Positions 29,501 through 37,765 of a stretch of DNA of 37,765 bases are shown here, in pieces. Both the position numbers and the translations under genes were made by a program. Every line of letters begins with the position of its first letter. Positions within the stretch are counted from its first letter, which is position 1. Below the pieces are notes generated by a model. It saw only the letters and a program-made list of their open reading frames with translations, searched no databases and was not told where the DNA came from. The DNA is from Fragilaria crotonensis (taxonomy: Eukaryota; Bacillariophyta; Fragilariophyceae; Fragilariales; Fragilariaceae), in contig JAKSYS010000612.1 in NCBI GenBank assembly GCA_022925895.1, positions 1 through 37,765 on the forward strand, given 5' to 3'.

Positions 29501-29793
29501 TCTTCCGAATCGGCAATTTGATCACACAGTTCGGCCATTGCATCACGCACTGCGCATGACTTGTTCGATTCATCAAACTTGCCAGTAATGAAGAATCGAG
29601 AAGCACTCAATTGTTGCAGCTGCTTCCACAACGTGGTCTTGCCGCTCCCTGAATCTCCCGTAATGAAGATTACTTCGGGATTTTCCTGTTTATCAACTCG
29701 ATCCGCAGCTTGAGAAAGAGTCGCGATCTCCTTGGCACGCCCACATATGGGAAGAGTGTCAAATTTCAGCTTGATAGCAGGGGGTGCAATCAT
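26551..29793 (-). CDS. Large AAA/STAND-type ATPase with helical-repeat C-terminus
   Basis: Intact 1,080-residue minus-strand frame from an ATG. Residues 18-22 (GRAKE) mark the start of an ORC/AAA_16-like NTPase domain. Walker A is GDSGSGKT at 46-53; Walker B is VIMCIDD at 166-172, followed by IHWAD. A GNPHF motif at 265-269 is typical of STAND NTPases. Residues 290-420 look like a winged-helix or arm region. From about 440 to 1000 the sequence is a run of amphipathic helices, TPR-like and including Y-x-A and W-G-A-x-x-K blocks. The tail (1000-1080) is Ser-rich. The same ATPase plus helical-repeat module occurs in multi-domain sensor kinases and cyclases, but no kinase, GAF or cyclase domain follows here. 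Likely an ATP-driven signalling or scaffold protein; the ligand is unknown. The gene has no introns, and a Helitron end lies just past its stop codon. Confidence 0.85.
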   Translation of the reverse strand: MIAPPAIKLKFDTLPICGRAKEIATLSQAADRVDKQENPEVIFITGDSGSGKTTLWKQLQQLSASRFFITGKFDESNKSCAVRDAMAELCDQIADSEDLHIIREELSDSLGPEDAILRCAIPQVERILGSTMELVERSYNETVAFNRMKHSFRALLRSAVVTGKTVIMCIDDIHWADQESWDLIRDIALDQTLPHLLLIGAYRAIETCPVTGEHLALLSQQSRFRSISLHDFSVSQVNELVATLLRMSKAKTESLATIVHAKSAGNPHFAVQILKAIEKQKLIKHSMSKFCWEWDIETIQSDTDIGDNIVDTYLLKISTLPVDTRFSLIIGSCLGAKFDALVVESLLVTIRPPKTREIMGRDRLMNALEVASQEGVVDRQRGSSVYRFAHDKIHQAFYTLVTEIASADKVHLKIGRALMSVWKQMAPKEDWLSFLAATQLNRCLHLLEDVDEMTAIAKLNLASAKAAMSSSAFRPTANYLSHGLQVMEGIGWSQYEVRLELLTYKARTDLCLGHFTECYSAIGEVLQNARTTKDKIPVFQVCVDAYGAEGKVTTSVQEGLTFVKELGVKLPRKFNKLTVIMALIKAKKAMKGKTEEDLLNFPLANDPSKIAAVRIINTIVTYAFQARMSDIMATLALVNTRLILIYGFTDEAGSILVCYAFLLAWIGDFDVGYKIGQICLKLAEKSKSGIPRTFMNYYGGLDHLKKPLHQSLEPLLRGYKSGFEVGDTVYGFYCCHFYLSIFYFVGLPLKNLLRDMESFGNEMKAYNMQITLDLLNVYHQSVINLMSTTVEHPVTLDGTAMTEASVWRCGVQQTVESLWFGKLIMAIYFNDSHVIRENLDKLVYDRAPDLDGCMHYVPMLMWCEGCGAILVARATKRRKYHKLALKRFKTIESWVKGGNVNCYHYLQHLTAELAVLNKKPVGRVKELYDIAISASRRGGFSNMAAVANERAALYFLEHHDHDRASMYMTSAFELYETWGARRKCLALIREHARLLSSEQASNELTPASGAESRGTSFAGRKRHTSLVGRLHRGETLELMAYSANSLGQNSDSSFRLFVEGSSLSMTPSEGLNPQEADPFK

Positions 29794-29951
29794 GTTGCTT
29801 TATCTTTTGCGGTCGTACGAGTTCACCAACGCTCAAGTGGGATTTTGCGAACTGCATGTTTGACGAGTTGAACAATCAACCTGTTGAAGTTGGACATATT
29901 ATTATTCTCAGCGAATTGAGGAGTACGTCTGAAAACCTATGTTTTAATCCC

Positions 29952-30012
29952 GGACATCCCGAAAACTATTTCAGTCCGTCTTCGATAACGAAGGACGAGT
30001 TTCCGGATGTCC
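29952..30012. repeat. Short inverted repeat in the spacer upstream of the ATPase gene
   Basis: GGACATCCCGAAAACT at 29952-29967 pairs with AGTTTCCGGATGTCC at 29998-30012 (one gap and one mismatch). The GGACATCC core is the same as in the 25-bp arms at 7631 and 8241. TE3 begins 31 bp further on. Confidence 0.6.
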
Positions 30013-30042
30013 CCACAGCAATCGTTTAGAGAAAAGGACATA

Positions 30043-32871
30043 TGGCTGGTTTCATCCTGGGCCTGCATATCGTAGGGTCCTGTAGACTCAGTAATAAAAA
30101 AATTTAGATGACATGAAAGATCTTTTTCTCGCAAACGCACATCACACAATCTGCAACCACCTCGCATCTCAAAAGGTTGTCTGATGCCTCAGTTGTTCAT
30201 ATGAAAAGCACCTGCCTGCTTGAGATCAGGAACAAATCCATTTACAAAGCCGGCATCGAAGTCAATAGCTGCCCGGTGAGTTTTGAATGCCTTAACAAGG
30301 CGTTCAATGAGAGGTAAAGTAAGTGTCGGTAAGTCGTCTCCTCCATTGTGTTTACTCTCGTAAAGTGAGTAATATGCACAAATGTAAGCTCGTGCTCGCC
30401 TCGAAAGCTTTCGAACAGTTGTCGTCTGAAGTATGTTTCTGCTTGTGCATTCCAATACTAACCCCTTGAATGCCTCTTTGCTCCGTTTAGAATTGAGAGG
30501 CTTACGTCGGTATAGACCTTTCGTCACACCCCAGCTATATTCGATCCCTTCGCCAGCCAGCTCAGCATGAAACTTCGGCGATATGATTACTGAAACGCCA
30601 AGTTCTTTTCCAACATGTTGGAGTGCTGTCATCTCCTCGGCGAAGTCAAGACAGCTGGCCATTAAAACCCTTAAGCTCCATTCCTCTGCTCCTTCAAGAA
30701 CTTCGCCATCGTCATCTGTTGTCGGATCCATTGTGTATCTTTCGAGTTGCCCTTCGTCAATCCACCCCCGCTCCCAAAGGACTTGCAAAAGACCTTTCGG
30801 CTGGCCTTCCCAACCTTTCTTTTCTCGTGTTCTCATGGTTTTTGGGTCAATGTTGTTGGTCCTCGCAAGCTCTTGCAATTCTACGAGCCGATATTGGCGT
30901 CGTTCATTCAAGATGTTGAGTGGTGCAAGCTCTGCTTTTAATTCGGCAATGGTCTTGTTTCTTGTTCTTGGATTTCCAGGCAGAGGTGGGAGGATACGAT
31001 CATGGCGGTTGAGCTCTCGCTCCTCAGTTGTCATCCAGAATGGCCCAACATCCCCCGGTTTGAAGACAAAGGATTGAGTGCTGCCGACATCAAGGGTACG
31101 TGCATGCATTCCGAGATAAGCATCCTCCGCCTTTATAATCGACTCACGCATTTTTGGTTGTGCTCCTCCATATCCCCGGTTCATCGAATATGCATCCAAG
31201 CCATTTGCCAACTTCTTCGCATGCCCTTGCGAGTGATCAAAGAGGAAGGCAAAGTCAAACTGAGGGTAGATCACCTTCAAGCAATCGACGCAATCCTCAA
31301 ACTGAATCGCCATGTGGTTATAAGTCCAATATCCTCATTGTTGGCACCAAGCTCAAAATACACAACGAATGGCGATTCGCTCAAGTCCTTCTTCAAAGTC
31401 TGACCGTGGATTGCCATTGCTGCATTGATGTCAACATACGCTTGACCACGACGGACGTGATTGATCTCCTCCAATTGACTCGACTTATCTGCACACCAAA
31501 TCCAGTCTCTCGTGATTGCAGTGCCGACACCATGAGACTTAAGCCATCAGTCTTTGAAGGAGCGGGCGTTGACCTTCAGGCCCAACCCACTGTCGATTCC
31601 CGAGTAAGAACTGACTGTAAACACTCTCATCTTGGCCAAAGATCATGAGAGGCTTGGTATCGGGTGGTTTTCGGACACTCAAGTTCCCTCCAAAAGCACC
31701 GAATCCCAATTCTTCAGCATATTCATGGAGTAAGTCAAGGTCATCAACATGGAACTCAACCATGTCCTCGTTTGAGTCGGATGATCTGTAATTGTATCCT
31801 CGGGTGTCATGCACTGACACTTTATTTTCCCTTTTCCATCTCTCGACAGTTTGCTTCGTCACTTGTATCCATCGATGTGCACGAGGCTCAAGCTTCGTGA
31901 GGTACAAAGTGCAGAACTCGTTTCGTTTGAAAACAACATTGGGTCGTTCGTGTCCATCGACAAAGAATGATTTCTTTCTTGCATCATACGAGAACCCAAA
32001 TCGCCGGAGCCAGCGCCAAGTAGTTGTTAATGAAATAGGAAACTCGAGGTAAACCTGAAGTAGACAGTCTCTAATTGTTTGATTCTTCTGTACTCTGCTG
32101 CTGTCGTCGTTGTCTTCTTTGAGCTGATTCGTTGCAACTGTCGTCCTTAGTCTCCTCGTTGTTGTCTGTGAAACTCCTTTCTGCTGTGGTCGTTCTAGTC
32201 GCTGCTTTTGGAATCAAATTGCAATTCAATTCGTTCCTTGCCAACTCTACTGTCAAATCGGCAAGGTTTTCAATACAATACTCCAGCCATGGTAACGTAA
32301 CCTCTTCCTGGAAGTATTCGAGCAAATCGGGAAGAGGATTCTTTGCTTGTGAATTCTGGGATTTGTAATGGAAAATGCTCTCGATTGGCCCTCAAAGAAT
32401 GTTCCATCCAGCCACGGTCCGTTCATTTGTTGCTGCGGCATCAATTCCTACCTTACTGCTATCAGAGATTGCCTGAGCACAGCAGTCTTCAACCCATCGC
32501 GCCGAATTCATCTCTTCAAGGGCGTACATATACGCTAAGCAAAGTATCGAGCATCTCTGTCTAATTATGAAAACATCATAAGAAGAACAGAGATGATCTT
32601 TATCATGCTTATCTATGATGTCCTTCCATCCATCCACCGACCGATTGGCCTGCTGGAGTCGCTCGATTCGTTCCTCGAGAACCTTAACGACATCGCGATC
32701 ATCACTTGCATTACCGAGGAAGAGTTTTTTGGCTTCGGGGCTATCCCAATACGTTTCGACAACAATCCTTGCCGAAGCTGGACCGTGCTTTGGTTTCTTT
32801 GTCTCATCCTGCGCCTCTAGTTTAACATAAATTCTAGCTAGTAGTATATCCAGCAGTAGAGTGGGAATCAA
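30043..32871 (-). mobile_element. TE3: truncated copy of the same transposon family
   Basis: The left end at 30043 starts TGGCTGGTTTCAT after a TA (30041-30042), closely matching the TE2 and TE1 ends. Transposase homology runs on the minus strand up to about 32871. The N-terminal region (WLPAETW to WKERV) and the second terminal repeat are not found, so the right side is truncated; 32871 is the last recognisable position, not a mapped end. Confidence 0.7.
30189..32871 (-). pseudogene. TE3 transposase, truncated and frameshifted
   Basis: Minus-strand pieces align in order with TE2. 32871-32392 holds a WDSPEAKKLF block and a VDGWKDIIDKHDKDHLC block. 32325-32071 holds NLADLTVELARNE. About 32050-31539 holds the WRWL-R-FGFSYD and FVDGHER blocks and the first acidic motif QDESVYSQ. 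31474-31277 holds DLSESPFVVYFELGANN. 31313-30189 holds FDHSQGHAKK, GQPKGLLQVLWERGWID, KFHAELAGEGIEYSW and SRRARAYICAYYSL. Frame changes occur near 31545 and 31310 and between the upstream pieces. The last piece is open for 374 residues. The missing N-terminal region makes this copy dead on its own. Confidence 0.75.
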
Positions 32872-34020
32872 ACATGGAAAATCCGGGTATTCACGTTTTC
32901 ACGCGTCTATACTGTACGCTCACGACTCATGATTCCTGATGGATTCTGTTTTCTGGGTCGTGACGCAGGCAGGGCAGGCAAAAACCTAAAACTTTCAAAA
33001 CAAAGATTTGGTTTTTTCGTTTCATAAATAAAACCAAATATATGTATAACCCAAGTTTTGCTTTATACGTTACTGGCATGGCAGTACTTCTTCTATCATA
33101 GCAGAGGAGCTGGATCCAATATTTCATGAGGTCTATAAGCTTGTATGCTTGTGATTGTTGCTAACAGAGTGGATGTCGTTGTCCGCGTCGTTTCTGCCAG
33201 TGACATTAGAGCTGATGGCCGTGCCATCATTGGCAAACTTATTGTATTCAGTAGATTCAAGGGTTCATTGTTGATCGTGATGATGGTCTATTGTATTGTA
33301 GCACCAGCACATGGCACGTAGGGGGAGGGGTTCAATATAGATAAATTTGCCTCATGTACATATATTTTTATTAGATACGTTGAGAGCAATTTCATTGAGG
33401 GATTTTTATGTTGGGAGCTGATTTTTTCCAGTCAACTTGTACATCGGGAGCTACAACAGGCTCGTGTAGTCTCCTTTATGTTCGATTTGAATCGGAGGGT
33501 ACTGCTTTGTGCTCTCAGGATACACTTTATTAAAGTATCATTTGGACATCCTCTATTATCGACGATCTAGCTCCTCTTTTGTTATGCTGCCCATTTCAAC
33601 TGCCATGAAAAGAAAGCAGACAGAGGAAGGAAATCCTCCTTGAACGTCATCAAATTATTTTCCACTTGCCATTGATGCTCATTTATTGTCTATTCAAGAA
33701 CTTTTTATCTTCTCCCCTAACAGGACAAGGCTAATAATATATAAACTTTCCTCAGGGATAAATAGTTTTAATTGCTACCATGGGTGGGAATTTACTTAGA
33801 GAAAATTACCACGGATGCAGATTTTGGTGCCACAAGTGGGTGTTTTTTCTTAAAGACTCTACCACGGGTGGTGCTTTTGAAATATGGCGCGGCTTCACTG
33901 ATCAAAACGCCGTTTTTGTTATCGTATTATCAATGAACAAAAGCACCTCTAACACCTTCATCATTTACGACGAATCATGTCCCAATTGGCTCTTTCAGCC
34001 AAACACCATGACCCACACAA
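32872..34020. other. Gene-free, AT-rich stretch
   Basis: No gene recognised. A purine run near 33318-33330 (GTAGGGGGAGGGG) could be an old polypurine tract of an LTR element, but no matching long terminal repeat is visible. A short plus-strand frame around 33780-34115 has no supporting features. Confidence 0.35.
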
Positions 34021-34082
34021 TTACCAAAATGAACTTCCTGTTCCAACAGAGGACTTTGCTCTCACTTCCACTAGTGAACTGT

Positions 34083-35645
34083 TCACCTTTTCTCCTTTCG
34101 GTCTTTGCCGCCTAAGATGCAAGAATTGTGCAACAATCCAGTTGGATGAGAGATGTTTTCTTCGCCACCTGAACAAGCACGGCATCGATCCATTGTCGGC
34201 AACTGCGAACGAGAGTTGGCGTTCGCGATCATACGTTTCGGCCAATCGACGGAGCAGGATGGATCCGGTGCGTCGTTGATGTGGGTGGTCTCTGATGCTG
34301 GAAGTGCAGGGATTGCATCGGCCAACGGGACGGTGATGGAGTTGGTGCTTGGTGCTTTGAAGCATGCTTCGAAGTCAACCTCTTCAGCGGTGGTGACACG
34401 AAGGGAATTCTGTTGAAACCCAACCAATTCCTTGTTGTTGTCGTCGTCGTCTGTGTCGGCGGTAGTGGGAACCTTGGTGCTGACAGGCTAATGCTCCAAG
34501 ATGCGGCGCATGCTGGTGCGGTTGTTGGAGGTTGTGCCAACAGGTGGGCAACCACGGGCAGTGGCGGAGTGCAGGTGGCTGCGTGATTGTTTGTGCGAAT
34601 TCGCAATCTGAGCCTTGAGCTGGGGGTTGCGGTGCGCCAAACCTTCAGCAACAATGTAATCAACAAAGCGGTTTTAGTCTTCAATTTGGTGGCCTGGCAG
34701 TTGGCATCTGAGGCAAACGGACGACGCGCCTTGGTTCTGAGAGATAGCTCGAACCAACAGATTGAGCGATCTCTTCATTGTCGAGGGTGGCTTTGGACAT
34801 CAGATTGATCTCTTCATTGTCAAGGGTGGCTTCGGACATGGACGATGAGAAATGAAGCGATGCGGTTTCGATGTGCCGGATGATGGATGTCGGTGGGTGG
34901 CGGCCGATCTCGGATGCATATTCAACGAACATCGTCGCGAGATGTGCCAACAAGAGATTGAACGGGAATGCGCCATCATGACCAGTGCTTTGTCGCGTTC
35001 GACTAGACGGCGGATCTCGGGGCGCCATTCAGATGTCAAGTTGCGGGCAGAGAGATCGAGGGCCTCCGATTCGGTATACCTGCGAGTAGCTTGGCGCTCG
35101 CGTACCATGAAGTCTTGAAGCCGCCAACGAATGTACAAGAAGCTGAAGGGTTTGGTGCGACACTGGTGGAGAATTTCGCTGGCGGTCGAGAAGGTGGAGT
35201 GAAGAAGGGGGTGATGTAGGCAGAACCGGGAATACACCACATGGTAACCTGCTTAATGGGGGAGAGCCTTTGACGGCGCTCTGCTCTCTGGAGCGGATTC
35301 CTGTGTGAGTTAGGTCGGTGTAGATCGATCCTGACATGAATGAATACTTCTCGCAAACGGACGCAGGTAACCAAGTCCACCACTTTCCATGCTGGATTGA
35401 ATCCTCCTGCGCAGATTTATATGGTGGGCACCAAACCCCCATTGGAGGCACGTAGAACAAAACAACTTGTACCATTGGACGCACGAATCGTTTTTCGAAT
35501 AGTGAAATTTCGGAATACTTGCTTTTCGAAAATCCTTGAACTTGACGTCGCCACACATAAACTGACACATGTAATCTTCAAAGGTCTCGGCGCCAAAGGT
35601 CACTTTAGCCAAAAAGGGGTGCATTCTGGTTGGCGTTTGAGTCAA
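34083..35645 (-). pseudogene. Decayed gag-like gene (probable retroelement remnant)
   Basis: Consecutive minus-strand pieces in different frames read as one protein. 35645-35470 holds FLAKVTFGAETFEDYMCQF, then FRKASIPKFHYSKN and WYKLF. 35450-35300 holds SAQEDSIQHGKWWTWLP. 35130-34985 holds LQDFMVRERQATRRYTESEA, then EWRPEIRRLVERDKA. 34985-34690 holds FPFNLLLAHLATMFVEYASEIGR. A Pro/Thr/Ala-rich part follows, and 34230-34140 has a DRCRAC...H...C segment that could be a degenerate zinc knuckle. A helical capsid-like part, a Pro-rich linker and a late Cys/His segment suggest a gag protein, but this is an impression and no reverse transcriptase follows. At least four frame changes. Confidence 0.4.
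34768..34839. repeat. 39-bp tandem duplication inside the gag-like remnant
   Basis: GATCTCTTCATTGTC...GGACAT occurs at 34768 and again at 34807 with two differences. On the minus strand it duplicates a 13-residue ATLDNEEI-containing unit in frame. Confidence 0.85.
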
Positions 35646-36130
35646 GATTCCAGTACGTGCCAGCGTATTTGGCTGCCGAATCGGCGAACAATGGGAGAGG
35701 AGGTATGTTCTCTGGAGGGCTTTGAAAATGTCCGGCGGCGATGGTGGCGTGTGATCACCAGTAGGCCGTGTGTCAATTGATTGTCCTCGGAAAGTCTTCA
35801 GAGCGGCGACAAAGACATTGTGGAGAGTTGCTGGCTGTCAGTGCTGCATATCTCATCGTTGCAACTGTGCTATTGTCTACTGCGCAGCACAGTCTACTGG
35901 TGCATCTACTCAAGCTTATCGCGTTACCGCTCTACTGGAACCGACTACTGTACTAGTCTAAGGCAGTGCCATTTGGAATTGTTCTCACAACTTCTAACAA
36001 AGCCTAATACTATTGCCTCATCTGCATTCTTGCCGGTCTACGATTGTTAGGGTGAAGAGGTCCAGCCAGTTATTGCTTTGTCCACGCCAACAACACAAGT
36101 ATGGCCTCATGCACCCGGTCAATTTCCATT
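35646..36130. other. Spacer with no recognised gene
   Basis: Short overlapping plus-strand frames near 35770-36050 have no recognisable motif. No reverse transcriptase motif is present upstream of the RNase H fragment, which suggests 5' truncation of that element. Confidence 0.35.
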
Positions 36131-37740
36131 GACCTACACAGGGAATGTGTTTATACCGTCTCTTCCGAATCCTGCCACGTTTGAAGCTTTCGTTCAAACG
36201 TAACCGCCGTGGGAAGTGGAAATTCTTCAGCTGATGGACCTGTTGTGTGACGCATTTACAATGAGCGAAGCATTATCACATGGAGTACGAGCGGAAAGTG
36301 ACGGATCAGTATGGGACAACGACCAAGGTGCGTTTGGGTGGACAATAAGCAACGATATCGGAGAGCGAATCGCTACTGGGATGGGCCCCGCCAGCGGAGC
36401 AAAGCCAGACTCCTTCCGTGCCGAAGCATACGGAATGTTGGCAACACTGTGTTATTTAACGCGATTGGCTGAGTTCACCGGATCCATCGAACCATGGGTG
36501 GGAATACTGGCTACTGATAGTCAAAGTCTTCTTGACACTGTGTTAGAGAAGTCACAACCTCCAAACGACGAGGAACAAGGAAACAGTGAAGGTTCATCCG
36601 CAGTTAAATTGGTCACAGATTTGCGAGTGGATGGCCCTGAATGGGACATCGTGAGCAATATCTTAGTCCTGTTAGCATCACAACCGGGATTAACTCTGCA
36701 ATACGTGAAAGGTCATCAGGACCGGGACAATGCATACGAGCATCTTTCCTTGTTGGCTCAACTGAATGTTGATGCCGATGCAATGGCAACCAGATACCAA
36801 AGAAGTCATGGTCGCCAACGTCCAATCGCACTGTTGACGGACACAGCAAAAGTTCATCTGGTGACCCCGAATGGAAGTGTTACATCCAGGTATGGCACCG
36901 CGCTGAGGTTTCAAGCTACTTACGATCCCTTAATGCGTCATATTGGGGAAAAGGGAAAAGTATGAGTGGTGTCCACGAGTCCAACGATCGATTAATTGGG
37001 AGGATCACGGGGGAAGTTTGAAAAAGAGGAGTCATCACCAAGTCCACTTTATCAAATGAGTTCACGAAATCTTACCAACAGGAAAACGGCAATTCCGTAC
37101 AGACTATATACGATCATTATGCCCGGCTTGCAAAAGTGCAAGCGAGGATTGGCAGCACATCCTGTTATGCAAAGAACTGTCGAGAGACACGTGGAGAATC
37201 GATACGGTGAAGGCACTGGAGGATAAGTGTAAAGAGTTGAATACCAGGCCACTGCTCCAAAGAGTGTTACTTCAGGGGATCACAGGATGGTTGCATTCTG
37301 GCAATCAGTTTAGGTTGGAGGCCACTAACTACTCCCCGGAAGTCCATCGGCTTATTCGACATCAGAATGAAGTGGGCTGGCGTCAGCTTTTCCTCGGGAG
37401 ATTTTGTTTAGAATGGAGTACGATGCAAGACGACTTTTACTCGCGTTCGAGAGGTAGTACAAACCACAAGACCGCAAGAACAGGTCAACGTTGGCAGGTC
37501 TCCATCATCGGAGAACTTTGGGATCAGTGGATTTGTTTATGGAACATACGGAATCAAGAACTTCACGGCGCAACGATGAGTCAACAAATGCAAGCAGAGT
37601 TCAGGGACGTCCTACGCGACTTATGGGATATCTATGATAAGAAGCCACTGATGGAGCCAAGCATTCAGGAACTACTGTATCCAGAGGTTACGGATCACTT
37701 GGAGAAACCGACTTGGTTTAATAAGAATTGGATAGCAATT
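36131..37740 (+). mobile_element. 5'-truncated non-LTR retrotransposon fragment
   Basis: Only the C-terminal part of the polyprotein is present: a linker, an RNase H domain, a zinc-knuckle segment and a C-terminal helical part. There is no endonuclease or reverse transcriptase. LINE-type copies are usually 5'-truncated, which fits. The left edge is approximate. The right edge is the point where sequence identical to 18364-18389 begins. Confidence 0.6.
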
Positions 37741-37746
37741 CACTGA
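36190..37746 (+). pseudogene. Retrotransposon RNase H and zinc-knuckle region, broken
   Basis: The frame is open 36216-36965 (no ATG start; preceded by an in-frame TAA near 36201). It carries a type-1 RNase H domain with all four acidic positions: SDGS (Asp at about residue 29), RAEAYG (Glu 70), ATDSQSLL (Asp 101) and NVDADAMA (Asp 186 or 188), plus the YVKGHQD loop. RNase H removes the RNA strand of the cDNA hybrid. After TGA at 36963 the homology continues one base over: INWEDHGGSL, then HFIK, a TGA in place of an expected Trp codon near 37057, then LCPACKSASEDWQHILLC (a C-x2-C...H...C knuckle from 37120), and a helical C-terminus up to 37746. At least two stops and one frameshift. Confidence 0.75.
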
Positions 37747-37765
37747 CAATGTTCTCAAATACTAT
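37740..37765 (+). repeat. 26-bp exact copy of 18364-18389
   Basis: Same orientation as in the decayed beta-helix gene, where it encodes the VITDNVLKYY part. Similarity stops one base to the left. The window ends inside the match, so its full length is unknown. Confidence 0.9.

Noticed and set aside
33318-33332. Polypurine tract of an intact LTR retrotransposon
   Set aside because: No long terminal repeat pair, primer-binding site or pol coding sequence could be found around it.
33780-34115. Plus-strand 111-residue frame as a gene
   Set aside because: No recognisable motif and no homologue in the window; its end overlaps the gag-like remnant on the other strand.

Overview
The window looks like nuclear DNA of a eukaryotic microalga, most likely a pennate diatom (Seminavis-like); this is inference. 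The support is: single-exon genes separated by AT-rich spacers full of GTAC and short tandem repeats, one single-pass membrane protein with a small extracellular LRR domain of a kind common in diatoms, a secreted beta-helix protein, a large AAA/STAND ATPase with a helical-repeat tail, and two paralogues whose N-termini resemble a diatom signal peptide plus plastid transit peptide. No rRNA, tRNA or CRISPR was found.

Layout. 1-7.2 kb: a same-strand cluster A1-B1-B2-A2. A1 and A2 are paralogous multi-pass membrane proteins. B1 and B2 are paralogous putatively plastid-targeted or secreted proteins, lying in a roughly 1.9-kb duplicated block that includes upstream non-coding DNA. 7.6-8.3 kb: a 635-bp inverted-repeat element filled with 30-bp tandem repeats. 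8.3-11.9 kb, 14.0-17.5 kb and 30.0-32.9 kb: three diverged copies (TE1, TE2, TE3) of one DDE-transposase DNA transposon. TE1 and TE2 have terminal inverted repeats flanked by TA on both sides; TE3 keeps one end only. All three coding regions are broken by frameshifts. 12.5-13.5 kb: the LRR membrane protein, between TE1 and TE2. 17.9-19.0 kb: a decayed beta-helix-like gene. 19.1-20.2 kb: an intact secreted beta-helix protein. 20.4-26.5 kb: repeats, then a frameshifted Helitron (Rep plus PIF1-like helicase, with a 99-bp coding minisatellite), whose probable CTAG end lies 51 bp from the stop codon of the STAND ATPase (26.55-29.79 kb, minus strand). 34.1-35.6 kb: a decayed gag-like gene. 36.2-37.7 kb: the 3' part of a non-LTR retrotransposon (RNase H plus zinc knuckle). 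The last 26 bases exactly repeat part of the decayed beta-helix gene near 18.4 kb.

Seven host genes look intact: A1, B1, B2, A2, LRR, beta-helix and STAND ATPase. Most of the rest is mobile DNA or its debris. No operon-like cooperation is visible. The main biology is local gene duplication (A and B families) and repeated invasion by a TA-flanked transposon family whose long N-terminal region I do not recognise. Domain calls are by eye; no database search was run.
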